Shown here in pieces: positions 39,301 to 54,586 of a stretch of DNA of 64,000 nucleotides (its first letter is position 1; each line of letters begins with the position of its first letter). Source of the stretch: Marichromatium gracile (GTDB lineage: Bacteria > Pseudomonadota > Gammaproteobacteria > Chromatiales > Chromatiaceae); assembly GCF_004343155.1 (NCBI RefSeq), contig NZ_SMDC01000002.1:434001-498000 (forward strand), given 5' to 3'. Position numbers and translations under genes: made by a program. Below the pieces are notes generated by a model. That model was not told the origin of the DNA. It searched no databases and saw only the letters and a list, made by a program, of their open reading frames with translations.

Positions 39301-40779
39301 TCACGCCTCGGGCAGTTCGATGCCCAGCCGATCCCACATGCGGTCGACCCGCTCGCGCACCGCCTCGTCCATGCGGATCGGCTCGCCCCACTCGCGGTCG
39401 GTCTCGCCCTGCCACTTGTTGGTCGCGTCGAAGCCGATCTTCGAACCCAGTCCGGAGACCGGCGAGGCGAAGTCGAGATAGTCGATCGGGGTGTTCTCGA
39501 TCGTCACCGTGTCGCGCGCCGGGTCCATCCGGGTGGTCATCGCCCAGATCACGTCCTTCCAGTCGCGGGTGCAGACGTCCTCGTCGACGACGATGACGAA
39601 CTTGGTGTACATGAACTGGCGCAGGAAGGACCACACCCCCATCATCACCCGCTTGGCGTGTCCCGGGTACTGCTTGCGGATGCTCACCACCGCGAGGCGG
39701 TAGGAGCAGCCCTCGGGCGGCAGGTAGAAGTCGACGATCTCCGGGAACTGCTTCTGCAGGATGGGCACGAAGACCTCGTTGAGCGCCACCCCGAGGATCG
39801 CCGGCTCGTCGGGCGGCCGGCCGGTATAGGTGCTGTGATAGATCGGGCGCTCGCGATGGGTGATGCGCTCGATGGTGAACACCGGGAAGCGGTCGACCTC
39901 GTTGTAGTAGCCGGTGTGGTCGCCGAAGGGGCCCTCCGGGGCCATGTCGTCGGGATGGATGTGGCCCTCGAGCACGAACTCGGCGCTCGCCGGGACCTGC
40001 AGGTCGGAGTCCTGACAGCGTGCCAGCTCGGTGCGGCTGCCGCGCAACAGCCCGGCGAAGGCGTACTCCGAGAGGGTGTCGGGCACCGGGGTGACGGCGC
40101 CGAGGATGGTCGCCGGATCGGCGCCGAGCGCGACGGCCACCGGGAAGGGCTTGCCGGGGTGGGCGCGCTGCCAGTCGCGATAGTCGAGCGCGCCGCCGCG
40201 GTGCGCCAGCCAGCGCATGATCACCCGGTTGCGATCGAGCACCTGCATGCGATAGATGCCGAGGTTCTGGCGCGGCTTCTCCGGACCGCGGGTGATCACC
40301 AGCCCCCAGGTGATCAGACGACCGACATCGCCCGGCCAGCAGTGCTGGATCGGCAGGCGCCCCAGATCGACCGCCTCACCGCTGAGCTGGTGCGCCTGGC
40401 AGGGCGGGTTGCGCCGCACCTTGGGGGCCATGTCGAGCACCTTCTTGAAGATCGGCAGGCTCTCCCAGGCCTGCTTCATCCCCTTCGGCGGGTCCGGCTC
40501 CTTGAGAAAGGCGAGCAGCCGACCGACCTCGCGCAGCGCCTCGACCGAGTCCTCGCCCATCCCCAGCGCCACCCGGCGCGGGGTGCCGAAGAGGTTGCCG
40601 AGCAGTGGGATCTCCGAGCCTTTGGGGCGCTCGAACAGCAGCGCCGGACCGCCGCCGCGCAGGGTGCGGTCGCAGATCTCGGTCACCTCCAGGTGCGGGT
40701 CGACCGGCTCGCGCACCCGCACCAGCTCGCCGCGCTCCTCGAGCTGGGCGATGAAGTCGCGCAGGTCGCGGTACTTCAT
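39301..40779 (-). CDS. ubiD: 4-hydroxy-3-polyprenylbenzoate decarboxylase
   Basis: 492 residues, close to the 497 of E. coli UbiD, from the ATG at 40779 ('[20 protein letters not shown]'). Family landmarks: '[20 protein letters not shown]', '[18 protein letters not shown]', '[19 protein letters not shown]', '[18 protein letters not shown]', '[19 protein letters not shown]' and '[20 protein letters not shown]'. It decarboxylates the ring precursor of ubiquinone with prenyl-FMN made by UbiX (25.5 kb here). Its start codon overlaps the prlC stop (ATGA), so the two are co-translated. Confidence 0.97.
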   Translation of the reverse strand: MKYRDLRDFIAQLEERGELVRVREPVDPHLEVTEICDRTLRGGGPALLFERPKGSEIPLLGNLFGTPRRVALGMGEDSVEALREVGRLLAFLKEPDPPKGMKQAWESLPIFKKVLDMAPKVRRNPPCQAHQLSGEAVDLGRLPIQHCWPGDVGRLITWGLVITRGPEKPRQNLGIYRMQVLDRNRVIMRWLAHRGGALDYRDWQRAHPGKPFPVAVALGADPATILGAVTPVPDTLSEYAFAGLLRGSRTELARCQDSDLQVPASAEFVLEGHIHPDDMAPEGPFGDHTGYYNEVDRFPVFTIERITHRERPIYHSTYTGRPPDEPAILGVALNEVFVPILQKQFPEIVDFYLPPEGCSYRLAVVSIRKQYPGHAKRVMMGVWSFLRQFMYTKFVIVVDEDVCTRDWKDVIWAMTTRMDPARDTVTIENTPIDYLDFASPVSGLGSKIGFDATNKWQGETDREWGEPIRMDEAVRERVDRMWDRLGIELPEA

Positions 40780-42809
40780 GCCGCGATCCCTGACTGACGC
40801 AGCAGCGCCTCGGTGTCGGGCTCGCGCCCGCGGAAGCGCACGAACAGCGTCATCGCGTCCTCGGCGCCGCCGCGCTCGAGGATGTGCTCGCGGAAGGCGC
40901 GCCCGGTGGCGGGGTCGAACACCCCGCGCTCCTCGAACAGCGAGAAGGCGTCGGCCGAGAGCACCTCGGCCCACTTGTAGCTGTAGTAACCGGCGGCATA
41001 GCCCCCGGCGAAGATGTGCGAGAAGCCGTGGGCGAAGCGGTGGAAGGCCGGCGGGTGGATCACCGCGACCTGCTCACGCACCGACTGCAGGATCTCCTGG
41101 ATGCGCCCGCCGCGTGCCGGGTCGTATTCGAGATGGATGCGGAAGTCGAACAGCGCGAACTCGAGCTGACGCACCATCTGCATCGCCGACTGGAAGTGCT
41201 TGGCCGCGCGCATGCGCTGGTAGAGGGTCTCGGGCAGCGGCTCGTCGGTCTCCCAGTGGCGCGCGAACAGGTCCAGCGACTCGCGCTCCCAGCACCAGTT
41301 CTCGAGGAACTGACTGGGCAGCTCGACGGCGTCCCAGGGCACCCCGTTGATCCCGGCCACCGCCGGATAGTCGACCTTGGTCAGCAGGTGGTGCAGACCG
41401 TGGCCGAACTCGTGGAACAGGGTCTCGACCTCGTCGTGGGTGAGCAGCGCCGGGCGCGCGCCGACCGGCGGGGCGAAGTTGCACACCAGATAGGCCACCG
41501 GGATCTGGTCGCGGGTGGCGCTGTGCATGCGATCGCTGCAGGTGTCCATCCAGGCCCCGCCGCGCTTGTGCGCCCGGGCGAAGGGGTCGAGATAGAACTG
41601 ACCGCGCAGCGCGCCGTGCTCGGCGTCGCGAATCTCGAAGAAGCGCACGTCGGGGTGATAGGTGTCGAACGCCTCGACCTCCTGGAAGCGCACCCCGAAG
41701 AGCCGCTCGGCGACGCCGAACAGTCCGTCGAGCACGCGCGAGAGCGGGAAGTAGGGACGCAGCTCCTCGTCGCTGATCTGGTAGCGGTGCTGGCGCAGCT
41801 TCTCGGCGTAGTAGCCGACGTCCCAGGGTTCGAGCTGGTCGACACCGTGGTGTTCGCGGGCGAAGGCGGTCAGCTCGTCGAGCTCGCGCTGCGCCTGCGG
41901 CAGCGAGCGCTCGGCCAGATCGCCGAGGAAGCCGATCACCTCTTCCGGGGTGCGCGCCATCTTGGTCGCCAGCGAGCGTTCGGCATAGTTGGCGAAGCCG
42001 AGCAGCTGGGCCTGTTCGTGACGCAGCGCGAGGATCTGCTCCATGATCTCGCTGTTGTCCCACTCACCGGCGTGCGGGCCCTGGTCCGAGGCGCGGGTGG
42101 CGAAGGCGCGATAGCACTCGGCGCGCAGCTCGCGGTCGTCGGCATAGGTCATCACCGGCAGATAGCTCGGCATGTGCAGGGTCAGCAGCCAGCCCGGCAG
42201 CTCGCGCTGCTCGGCGTTCTGGCGCAGCAGCGCGCGCGCCGACTCGGGCAGCCCGGCGAGGCGCGACTCGTCCTCCAGGTGCAGCTCCCAGGCGTTGGTG
42301 GCATCGAGCACGTTCTCGGCGAACTTGCTGGTGAGCGCACTCAGCGACTGGCTGATCTCCTTGTAGCGGGCCTTCTTGTCGGCCGGCAGGTCGACGCCGG
42401 AGAGATGGAAGTCGCGCAGCGCGTTGTCGAGCACCCGGCGCTGGTCGGCGTCGAGATGCTCCTGGGTGGCCACCGCGCGATAGGCGCGGAACAGCGCCTC
42501 GTTCTGCCCGACCTCGGTGCCGTAGTCGCTGAGCTTGGGCAGACAGGCGTTGTAGGCGGTGCGCAGCGCCTCGCTGTTGAGCACGCTGTTGAGATGGCTG
42601 ACCGGCGACCAGACCCGGCCGAGCCGGTCCTCGCTCTCCTCCAGCGGCTCGATGAAGTTCTCCCAGGTCGGCACCGCGATCTCGCGGGTGAGTCGCTCGA
42701 TCAGTGCGCGACACTCGGCGAGCTGAGCGTCGAGCGCGGGCTCGACGTGCTCCGGGCCGATCCGGGAGAAGGCCGGCAGGGTCTGGGTTTCAAGCAGGGG
42801 GTTCGACAT
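40776..42809 (-). CDS. prlC: Oligopeptidase A (M3 zinc metallopeptidase)
   Basis: 677 residues from the ATG at 42809 ('[20 protein letters not shown]'), near the 680 of E. coli OpdA/PrlC. The zinc site HEFGH in '[15 protein letters not shown]' is intact, with the downstream '[13 protein letters not shown]' supplying the third ligand, and '[20 protein letters not shown]' near the C terminus is characteristic. It degrades signal peptides and short oligopeptides in the cytoplasm. It is followed, with a 4-base overlap, by ubiD. Confidence 0.96.
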   Translation of the reverse strand: MSNPLLETQTLPAFSRIGPEHVEPALDAQLAECRALIERLTREIAVPTWENFIEPLEESEDRLGRVWSPVSHLNSVLNSEALRTAYNACLPKLSDYGTEVGQNEALFRAYRAVATQEHLDADQRRVLDNALRDFHLSGVDLPADKKARYKEISQSLSALTSKFAENVLDATNAWELHLEDESRLAGLPESARALLRQNAEQRELPGWLLTLHMPSYLPVMTYADDRELRAECYRAFATRASDQGPHAGEWDNSEIMEQILALRHEQAQLLGFANYAERSLATKMARTPEEVIGFLGDLAERSLPQAQRELDELTAFAREHHGVDQLEPWDVGYYAEKLRQHRYQISDEELRPYFPLSRVLDGLFGVAERLFGVRFQEVEAFDTYHPDVRFFEIRDAEHGALRGQFYLDPFARAHKRGGAWMDTCSDRMHSATRDQIPVAYLVCNFAPPVGARPALLTHDEVETLFHEFGHGLHHLLTKVDYPAVAGINGVPWDAVELPSQFLENWCWERESLDLFARHWETDEPLPETLYQRMRAAKHFQSAMQMVRQLEFALFDFRIHLEYDPARGGRIQEILQSVREQVAVIHPPAFHRFAHGFSHIFAGGYAAGYYSYKWAEVLSADAFSLFEERGVFDPATGRAFREHILERGGAEDAMTLFVRFRGREPDTEALLRQSGIAA

Positions 42810-42907
42810 CGGGGGACCTGTGAATCCTGTGCAACATAGGGTCGGATATGGCGACTGCCGCATACCGCTTCCAGCGCGGCGGCGACCGGCGCGCGGTCCG
42901 CGCGCCC

Positions 42908-43489
42908 TCAGTCGGTGAGGAAGCCGCTGTTCTGCAGGGGGGCGATGCGCCCCTGCAGCGAGCGGATCATGTCCTTGCGGGGACGCGGGGCGAAGCCGCG
43001 CGGGACGCAGAAGTGATGACGCCACAGCGCCTTGCGGAAGCGTTCGTGGTCGCGCTCGCCGAGCGGCTGCCACTGCGGCTCGTCGAGCAGCACGAAGCGC
43101 CCGGCGGCGCCGTAGGCGTAGGTCTTGTAAGTGCCGCGCGGGGTGCAGCGCAGCCCCTCGAAGGAGAGGTTGCGGGCGCCGCTCGGCCCCTGGGCGACCA
43201 GGGTGTAGCGCACCACGCCGTCGTCGCCGATCTGCAGGTGACGGCCATCGATGAAATAGCGGAAACCGGCATGCGGTCGATCGAGTTCGAGCTCGATCAG
43301 GTCGGACTCCTCGGGCCAGGGCGGCGGCGGGGTGGCGCGTTCCTGCCAGCGCACGCCCTCGCGCACGCTCGAGGGCGTGGGCGCCTCGGGGTCGGTGACG
43401 AAGGCGTTGTCGGCGAGCGCGGGAGCCGGGCGCAGCAGCGCCAGCGGCAGCAGCAGCGGGAGCAGACGGTGGGGGCGGCTGATCATCAT
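42908..43489 (-). CDS. CNP1-like family secreted protein
   Basis: 193 residues with a hydrophobic N-terminal signal ('LLPLLLPLALLRPAPALA'). The mature part matches the CNP1-like family first seen in Neisseria: 'PPPPWPEESDLIELELDRPH', 'YFIDGRHLQIGDDGVVRYTL', 'GARNLSFEGLRCTPRGTYKT' and 'RFVLLDEPQWQPL', ending with a Cys in 'HHFCVPRG'. Function unknown, presumed periplasmic. The gene begins four bases after the creA stop in the same minus-strand run. Confidence 0.88.
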   Translation of the reverse strand: MMISRPHRLLPLLLPLALLRPAPALADNAFVTDPEAPTPSSVREGVRWQERATPPPPWPEESDLIELELDRPHAGFRYFIDGRHLQIGDDGVVRYTLVAQGPSGARNLSFEGLRCTPRGTYKTYAYGAAGRFVLLDEPQWQPLGERDHERFRKALWRHHFCVPRGFAPRPRKDMIRSLQGRIAPLQNSGFLTD

Positions 43490-43493
43490 CGCT

Positions 43494-43970
43494 TCAGCGC
43501 GCCTGGGTCGGCCAGGGTTGGATGGCGACGGCCGAGATGCTGTTCTTCGGCGAACCCTCGATGATCTTGTCGCTGTAGCTCAGATAGACCAGGGCGTGAC
43601 GCGGCGCGTCGTAGAAGCGCACCACCTGCAGGCTCTTGAACAGCAGCGAGGTGCGCTTCTTGAACACCTCCTCGCCGTCCTGCTTGCCGTCGCGCACCGC
43701 GTCGGGCAGCGTGATCGGGCCGACCTGGGTGCACTCGATCGAGGCGTCCGAGGTGTCCTCGGCGACCCCGACCGCGCCGGAGACCCCGCCGGTCTTGGCG
43801 CGGCTGATATAGCAGACGACACCGGGGATGTCCTCGTCCTCGAAGGCCTCGACGACGATCTTGTCGTTGGGCCCGAGGATCTTGAACTTGGTCGAGACGC
43901 TGCCGATGACCTCGGCCGCGAGCGGGGCGCTCAGGGCGAGTAGGGCGATGGCGGTCAGCAGCTTGCGCAT
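43494..43970 (-). CDS. creA: CreA family periplasmic protein
   Basis: 158 residues from the ATG at 43970 (AAGGAG nine bases upstream); E. coli CreA is 157. Signal peptide '[17 protein letters not shown]' and then the highly conserved core: '[20 protein letters not shown]', '[20 protein letters not shown]', '[16 protein letters not shown]', '[20 protein letters not shown]' and '[20 protein letters not shown]'. Role unknown despite its historic link to the creBC genes, which are absent here. Confidence 0.94.
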   Translation of the reverse strand: MRKLLTAIALLALSAPLAAEVIGSVSTKFKILGPNDKIVVEAFEDEDIPGVVCYISRAKTGGVSGAVGVAEDTSDASIECTQVGPITLPDAVRDGKQDGEEVFKKRTSLLFKSLQVVRFYDAPRHALVYLSYSDKIIEGSPKNSISAVAIQPWPTQAR

Positions 43971-44005
43971 GCGGGCGGCTCCTTGTGCGAACGGGTGGTT
44001 GGTCA

Positions 44006-45202
44006 TCAGGCCCCGAACAGGCGGTCGTGTTCGCTGCGGCTGCGGGTGAGCGCATCCTCGATCGAGACGCCGAGGAACCAGTTGCCGGTGACTGCCAGCG
44101 GGGTGCCGGCGAGTGCGGCGTCGAGCGCGGCGACCCGTTCGGCGTGACCGGCGCGCAGCGCCGGCAGACGGTTGTGCACCCGCGCCTGGTCGAGCACCTG
44201 ATCGGGGCGCAGGTCGAGGGTGGCGCAGGCGCGCGCGATCTGGGCCTCGGCGTCGAGTGCGCCGGGACGGAAGTGGAAGGCGAAGCCGCGCAGCTCGGGA
44301 TCGGGGAGGAAGTCGCGCGAGACCGAGGAGTAGAAGGCGTCCTCGATCGCGATCAGCCCGGCCATCGGCTTGATGTCGACCTCGGCGGCGCGGAACACCA
44401 GTACCAGGGTCTCGATCTCGGCCATGCCGATGCCGTCGATCGCCGCGCGCGCCTGCTCGAAGCCCTCGGGCATCAGCGCGGCGGCCACCGGCGGCGGCAC
44501 CGCCAGGGTGAGCCGGGCGGCGCCGATGCTCTCGCCATCGGCGAGGTGGACCCGGAAGCCCGCGTCGGTACGCGCGATGCGCTCGACCTCCTGGCCGGTG
44601 CGCACCTCGATCCCCGGCTGATCGGCGATCGCCTGGGGGATGGTCGAGAGCCCGCTCGGGAAGGTGAAGGCCTTGATCACCTCCTTGCGCCGCGGCTTGC
44701 GGCGGAACAGCGCCTCGGCCGGGTAGTCGTCGGCGGGCTGGCAGATCACCGCCTGGAAGGCGTGACGCAACAGGTCGTCATAGTTGCGCCGGCCGAGGAT
44801 GGCGCTGTAGTAGTCGGCGACGCTGCGTCCGGCCTTGGGCTCGCGGAACATCCGCGGCAGCGAGCGGATCGCCTCGCCGAGGTGCAGCGCCGAACGGATC
44901 GGGCGACGCTTGCCGTCCTGCCACAGCGCATAGCCGACCTTGAGCTTGGGCTGGACCAGCGCGGTCAGCCCTAGATCGTCGAGGATGGTGAGCAGGTTGC
45001 CGTAGCTGTTGAAGCAGGTATGTCCGCCCGACTCGACCCAGAAACCGTCCTGGTCCTCGAAGGCCTGGCTGTTGATGCAGCCGCCGACGCGATCGCGCGC
45101 CTCCAGCACCAGGGTGGAGTGGCCGCGACGTGCGGAGAAGTGCGCGGCGCCGAGTCCGCTGATGCCGGCGCCGATGACGAGATGCTCGAAGTCGATGGTC
45201 AT
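44006..45202 (-). CDS. FAD-dependent amine oxidase-like protein (protoporphyrinogen oxidase-like)
   Basis: 398 residues. An N-terminal FAD Rossmann loop '[20 protein letters not shown]' followed by '[20 protein letters not shown]', and the C-terminal motif region '[20 protein letters not shown]' close the FAD site. The protein resembles HemY/protoporphyrinogen oxidase and carotenoid/amine oxidases. Given that hemC and hemD are in the same window, a tetrapyrrole role is attractive, but the substrate loop cannot be judged by eye. It lies between creA (35 bases downstream) and a hypothetical gene (7 bases upstream). Confidence 0.8.
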   Translation of the reverse strand: MTIDFEHLVIGAGISGLGAAHFSARRGHSTLVLEARDRVGGCINSQAFEDQDGFWVESGGHTCFNSYGNLLTILDDLGLTALVQPKLKVGYALWQDGKRRPIRSALHLGEAIRSLPRMFREPKAGRSVADYYSAILGRRNYDDLLRHAFQAVICQPADDYPAEALFRRKPRRKEVIKAFTFPSGLSTIPQAIADQPGIEVRTGQEVERIARTDAGFRVHLADGESIGAARLTLAVPPPVAAALMPEGFEQARAAIDGIGMAEIETLVLVFRAAEVDIKPMAGLIAIEDAFYSSVSRDFLPDPELRGFAFHFRPGALDAEAQIARACATLDLRPDQVLDQARVHNRLPALRAGHAERVAALDAALAGTPLAVTGNWFLGVSIEDALTRSRSEHDRLFGA

Positions 45203-45209
45203 GGAGGGG

Positions 45210-45758
45210 TCAGTCGCTGCGTTCCTGTCGTTGTTCTTCGGGCTCGATGTCGACCAGCGAGAGATGATCGATGTCGGGCGTCGGGATCGGCGTCGGCGGC
45301 GGCTCGCAATCGGCCAGGGTCCAATCGGCGCCTTGCACCAGGGTCAGGTGGCTGGTGTCGATGGCGGGCATCTTAACCGTGCGCGAGGGTTCGAGGAAGC
45401 CGTCCTGTGGGGCCAGTGCCAGCGCCTCGCCATCGATCCGGGCGAGGGTCTCGGGGGAGCCGGCGGGGTCCTCCACCGGGCCGTCGGGCGCCGGGCGCAC
45501 CGGTTGCGGGGCGGGGGCGGCGCGTTCGCTCGGGGTCACCTCCAGCACCGCGCCGGCCCGGCTGAAGACCTGGCGGTACTGGGCGACGGTGGCGGCGTCG
45601 ACGCCGCGCTTGACCACCACCCGCTTGCCGCTGAACAGCCGCTCGCAGCCGGGACCGGCGAGCTTGAACACGGCGCAGAGCCGTTCGCGGACCTGGGCGG
45701 GGTCGGCGTCGGTGGCGATGGCGCCGGTATAGCAGAGATCGAAGAGTTCGTCGGCCAT
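45210..45758 (-). CDS. Hypothetical protein with N-terminal 'SGKRVVVKRG' module
   Basis: 182 residues. The first ~70 residues form a compact domain, 'DLCYTGAIATDADPAQVRER' then 'VFKLAGPGCERLFSGKRVVV' and 'VAQYRQVFSRAGAVLEVTP', a module that recurs at the N terminus of varied proteobacterial proteins. The rest is Pro/Asp-rich and probably disordered, with a short hydrophobic 'LTLVQGADWTLADC' near the end. No signal peptide or membrane helix. It precedes the FAD-oxidoreductase gene by 7 bases, so they are probably co-expressed. Function unknown. Confidence 0.72.
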   Translation of the reverse strand: MADELFDLCYTGAIATDADPAQVRERLCAVFKLAGPGCERLFSGKRVVVKRGVDAATVAQYRQVFSRAGAVLEVTPSERAAPAPQPVRPAPDGPVEDPAGSPETLARIDGEALALAPQDGFLEPSRTVKMPAIDTSHLTLVQGADWTLADCEPPPTPIPTPDIDHLSLVDIEPEEQRQERSD

Positions 45759-45775
45759 GGGCTCGCACCTGCGTG

Positions 45776-45799
45776 CGCCCGGCGCACGGGCGCCGGGCG
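45776..45799. terminator. GC hairpin between two minus-strand genes
   Basis: CGCCCGGCG (45776-45784) pairs with CGCCGGGCG (45791-45799) around a 6-base loop, right after the DUF3365 gene. It may reduce read-through into the next gene; no U-run. Confidence 0.45.
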
Positions 45800-45808
45800 C
45801 GATAGGTA

Positions 45809-46381
45809 TCAGAGTGGCTTGGCCAGGGTGAAGGCACCCCGGATGTCGCCGGCGCGGTAGCCGCGCGCGTTGTCCTCAGGATAACGCTCGTCCAGGGCGG
45901 CCGCCACCTCGGGGGTGAGGTGATCGCCGTGACAGGCGAGACAGACCTCGGCGGTGGGGATCGCCTTCATGAAACGGAAGCGGCGGCCGTCCTCATCCTC
46001 GACCACCTCGGCGTGGGCGAGACCGGCCACCGACTCGCCGGCGGCGCGCTGCTCCTCGAACTGGTCGAGGATCTCGCGCTCCCAGGCATCCGGGGTGTTG
46101 CGCGCGGCGTTGCGCACCCCGAGGCTGGTGCGCCCGACCGACCAGCCGCTCTGCGCGCTCAGCTCGTCGGCGATCACCGGTGCGCGCTCCTCGCAGACCT
46201 CGATCGCGCGTACCGGACCGCCGGCCTCGAGCGCCTCCTTGAGCTCGCCCTGGAGGGTGCCGGCGAACTGCTGGATGAGCGTCTTGGCCTCGGCCACGCG
46301 CGGATCGGGCGCGGTCTCGGCGTGTGCGCCGGCGGCGATGAGCAGGGCGGGAGCGAGGGACCACTGGATCAATGTCTTCAT
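45809..46381 (-). CDS. Tll0287-like heme-domain protein (DUF3365), periplasmic
   Basis: 190 residues from the ATG at 46381, with signal peptide 'LIQWSLAPALLIAAGAHA'. The mature domain shows the DUF3365/Tll0287 pattern: 'IQQFAGTLQGELKEALEAGG', 'AIEVCEERAPVIADELS', 'VGRTSLGVRNAARNTPDAWE' and, near the end, a CxxCH heme-attachment site in 'EVCLACHGDHL', then 'DIRGAFTLAKPL'. So a single covalently bound c-type heme is expected. Such domains serve as redox or gas sensors or electron carriers. Here it stands alone without a kinase or GGDEF output. Confidence 0.88.
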   Translation of the reverse strand: MKTLIQWSLAPALLIAAGAHAETAPDPRVAEAKTLIQQFAGTLQGELKEALEAGGPVRAIEVCEERAPVIADELSAQSGWSVGRTSLGVRNAARNTPDAWEREILDQFEEQRAAGESVAGLAHAEVVEDEDGRRFRFMKAIPTAEVCLACHGDHLTPEVAAALDERYPEDNARGYRAGDIRGAFTLAKPL

Positions 46382-46508
46382 CGGGCGATATCTCCTTGAT
46401 GTCTTGGCAGCTGCGGGCTGGGCAGTGTGCCAGCTTTGCGTCGCGCAGGGTTTGACGGATCGCAGTCGGGGAGTTCCCGCGCACACTCAATGTGATTGAC
46501 GGCGCGGC

Positions 46509-52016
<5,508 letters not shown>

Positions 52017-52144
52017 GGGGTTGCGGTGTCCTGAATCGGCGACGCCCCGGGTGTTTGCCGGGGCGTCGGGGTCGGGGTGTGGTGCGATCGGCACGGAGCG
52101 ATGCCTTGCCGGGATTGACCGGGGCCAATCGATGGTGTCACACG

Positions 52145-52156
52145 ATGCTATAGCAT
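52145..52156. promoter_or_regulatory. Palindrome ATGCTATAGCAT between uvrA and the cas3 remnant
   Basis: A perfect 12-base palindrome in the 200-base divergent gap. It contains TATAGC on both strands, so it could be a -10 region or an operator for either side. No matching -35 at a good distance was found. Confidence 0.3.
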
Positions 52157-52219
52157 GGGGATGTGTACGGTCTTTCGGCAAGCTTGTGGCGATGGACTCG
52201 ACGAGGTCGCCGTGGTTGG

Positions 52220-52852
52220 ATGATCGTCGCAGAGACCGCGGTGCGGAGACGAGAGGAGCCAAGATGTTTCAACAATTCTACCGCCGATGGCGCCGGCGAG
52301 GTGCATCTGTGGCAGCTGTGCGCCACGCGTGCCGATGCCACCCCCGGCGAGCCGTTGTGGCGGCGTGTCTACGACGCGGCGCTGATCGATGTCACCCAGG
52401 GTTGTCTGGGCACGCGCGCCTACTGGGACGAGGCCGAGTTCCTCAGCCTCAGCCAGGATTATTTCAGCGGTTGCTGGGCACGCCAGGACCAGACGCGGGT
52501 CGACGAGCTGCTCGCGCGCGGTGACCTGCTCGGGGTCGAGCAAGGTTTTCGGCTGATCGAGTCGGCGCCGGCACTGGTGGCGTTGTTCGTGGTGCGTCGC
52601 CCCGCCGATGCCCGGCTGTGGGCGCGCTACCGCGCCCTGCGCGACGATCCGACGCTCGGACCGGCCGAGCAGAAACGCGCTTTCCGCGCCTTCAAGCGTG
52701 CCTTCCACGAGCGGGTGATCCAGGTCCATGTTCGCGATGGCGAGGGGATCGACCGCGACGAGATCAACCGCATCGAGGCCGGTCCCGCGACCTATGATCG
52801 CGCCGCCGGCTTCGTCGCACTACCCATCGAGGAGTCATCATGCATCTTCTAG
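52220..52852 (+). pseudogene. Severed C-terminal part of a cas3 helicase gene
   Basis: The frame 52220-52852 encodes ~210 residues, of which the last ~195 align with the C-terminal accessory region of the Cas3 at 61792: 'GEVHLWQL' with 'GEVEIVSL', 'VYDAALIDVTQ' with 'IYDQVLLDATR', 'LSLSQDYF' with 'LDLSRRYF', and 'AFKRAFHERVIQVHV' with 'ALAADIQQRTVTV'. Upstream, 'RCFNNST' occupies the place of the motif VI segment 'GRCNRHN', and everything N-terminal of it (HD nuclease, helicase core) is missing. No good start serves this frame; a GAGGAG-ATG at 52264 is out of frame. The end overlaps cas6 by 13 bases, as in a living operon. So this is a decapitated cas3, diverged from the intact copy. Confidence 0.8.
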
Positions 52853-53526
52853 CCGAGATCCCCCAGGCTCGGATCGGTCTGCGCTGGGATCGCGAACTCA
52901 GCGGCGAGGCCGAGCCGCGTATCCGCCAGCTACGCGGTGCGTTGGGTAACACCTTTCGCGAGGACGCGCTCTTCCACCAGCACGACCCGGCCACCGGTCG
53001 GCTGCTCTTTCGCTACCCTCGGGTGCAGTATCGCTGGCACGCGGGGCAGGGGCTGGTGGTGGGTTGGGCCGAGGCGGTGCAACGGTTACTCGATCTGCCC
53101 TGGCTCGATCTGAGGCTGCGCCTCGGCGACGAGCCGGTACAGGTGACCGATGCCACGGTACGCGCCGGGACCGGGACCTTCGGCGTGGCGACGCGGCTGC
53201 TGCGCTATCGGTTCGACACCCCGGTGCTGTTGTTCAACCAGGAGAACTATCGGCGCTATCGCCAGCTCGATGCGCCGGCCCAGCGCCGTGAGTGCGAGCG
53301 GTTGCTGACCGCGAGCCTGCTGATGATGCTGCGCGGTCTGGGGGTCACCTTCCCGGAGCGGCTCTATGTGACCTTCATCGCCCACCGCCGGCGCACCTGT
53401 CACTACAAGGGTGAGCGGTTGCTCGGGTTGGTCGGTGAGTTCGCCACCAACGCCGTGCTGCCCGACGGCGTGGCCTGTGGGCACGCCGTCAGCCATGGCT
53501 ATGGCTGTCTCGTCGCCAGCGAGTGA
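52840..53526 (+). CDS. cas6: CRISPR RNA endoribonuclease Cas6
   Basis: 228 residues, ATG at 52840 with GAGGAG five bases upstream. The fold markers of a Cas6 group common in Geobacter-like systems are clear: 'LFRYPRVQYRWHAGQGLVVG' (first RRM), 'TPVLLFNQENYRRYRQLD', 'LLMMLRGLGVTFPERLYV' and the C-terminal Gly-rich loop 'PDGVACGHAVSHGYGCLV'. It cuts the array transcript within each repeat; the repeats fold a 7-bp stem and would leave the 8-nt handle ATTGAAAC. It is separated from the effector genes by the adaptation genes and the array. Confidence 0.87.
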   Translation: MHLLAEIPQARIGLRWDRELSGEAEPRIRQLRGALGNTFREDALFHQHDPATGRLLFRYPRVQYRWHAGQGLVVGWAEAVQRLLDLPWLDLRLRLGDEPVQVTDATVRAGTGTFGVATRLLRYRFDTPVLLFNQENYRRYRQLDAPAQRRECERLLTASLLMMLRGLGVTFPERLYVTFIAHRRRTCHYKGERLLGLVGEFATNAVLPDGVACGHAVSHGYGCLVASE

Positions 53527-53596
53527 CGTCTTGGGGCGGTGTGCCCCGTCACTGCTTGGCTGAGCGTTGTTCGGGCCTGTGCCCGGGAGTCGATCG

Positions 53597-54586
53597 ATGG
53601 AGTTGATCCTCACCACCTTCGGGACCTATCTGCACCGCCGGGGCGAGCTGTTCGTGGTGCGCATCAAGGAACAGCAGCAGGAGGTCGCCGCACGCAAGGT
53701 ACGCTCGATCCTCATCACCACCGGGGCGAGCCTGTCGACCGATGCCATTCAGCTGGCAATCGAGAAGAACATCGATATCGTCTTCCTCGACCGCGTGGGT
53801 GATCCCTACGCGCGGGTCTGGCATGGGCGTCCCGGCTCGACCACCGCGATCCGCCGTGCCCAGCTACGGCTGGCCGATACCGAGGCGGGCCTGCGCCTGG
53901 CGCTCGGCTGGGTCGTGCGCAAGCTCGACAACCAGATCCGCTTTCTCGGCGAGGCGCGCTCGCGGCGCAGCCGGTTGAGCGCCGAGCTGACCCGGCGCAT
54001 CGAGGCGCTGCGCGTTCATCGCGACGCGCTCGATGCGCTCGACGGGCTGCTCGACGCGCAGCGCGAGACCGTCATGGGGATCGAGGGACGGGCGGGGCGG
54101 ACTTACTGGGAGGCGGTGAATCTGCTGCTGCCCGAGTCGCAGCGCTTCGACGCGCGTTCGCGCAACCCCGCGCGCGATCCCTTCAACTGCCTGCTCAACT
54201 ACAGCTACGGGGTGCTCTACGGTACCGTCGAGCGTGCCTGCATTCTCGCCGGGCTCGACCCCTACGTCGGTTTCGTTCACACCGACCACTACCGCAAGAA
54301 GTCGCTGGTCTTCGACCTGATCGAGTGCTATCGCATCTGGGCCGACGAGACCGTGGTCGGGCTGTTCGCCGCGCGCAAGGTCAAGCCCGAGCTGTTCGAC
54401 CCGCTGCACAACGGGCTGATCCTCAACAAGCAGGGCAAGGCGGTGCTGATGGAGCGCTTCGGAGCCCATCTCGATGAGCAGATCCGTTATCGCAACCGTC
54501 GTATCAAGCGACGCGACAGCGTACAGCTCGACTGCCATCGACTCGCCAACGACTGGATCGGGAGGGGGCCTGATGAAGACGACTGA
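53597..54586 (+). CDS. cas1: CRISPR integrase Cas1
   Basis: 329 residues from the ATG at 53597 (GGGAG upstream), the usual Cas1 length. The catalytic metal ligands are in place: Glu172 in 'TYWEAVNLLLPES', His228 in 'VGFVHTDHYRKKSLVFDLIE' and Asp240/Glu243 in the same block. The N terminus 'MELILTTFGTYLHRRGELFV' and 'ILITTGASLSTDAIQLAIEK' is the beta-rich dimer domain. With Cas2 it inserts new spacers at the leader end of the array 1 kb downstream. The gene overlaps cas2 by 14 bases. Confidence 0.96.
   Translation: MELILTTFGTYLHRRGELFVVRIKEQQQEVAARKVRSILITTGASLSTDAIQLAIEKNIDIVFLDRVGDPYARVWHGRPGSTTAIRRAQLRLADTEAGLRLALGWVVRKLDNQIRFLGEARSRRSRLSAELTRRIEALRVHRDALDALDGLLDAQRETVMGIEGRAGRTYWEAVNLLLPESQRFDARSRNPARDPFNCLLNYSYGVLYGTVERACILAGLDPYVGFVHTDHYRKKSLVFDLIECYRIWADETVVGLFAARKVKPELFDPLHNGLILNKQGKAVLMERFGAHLDEQIRYRNRRIKRRDSVQLDCHRLANDWIGRGPDEDD

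Noticed and set aside
52264-52524. ATG with an excellent GAGGAG site in front of the cas3 remnant, as a possible small gene
   Set aside because: Its frame differs from that of the conserved Cas3 C-terminal sequence and gives an 86-residue Arg-rich product with no features; most likely a leftover or chance signal.
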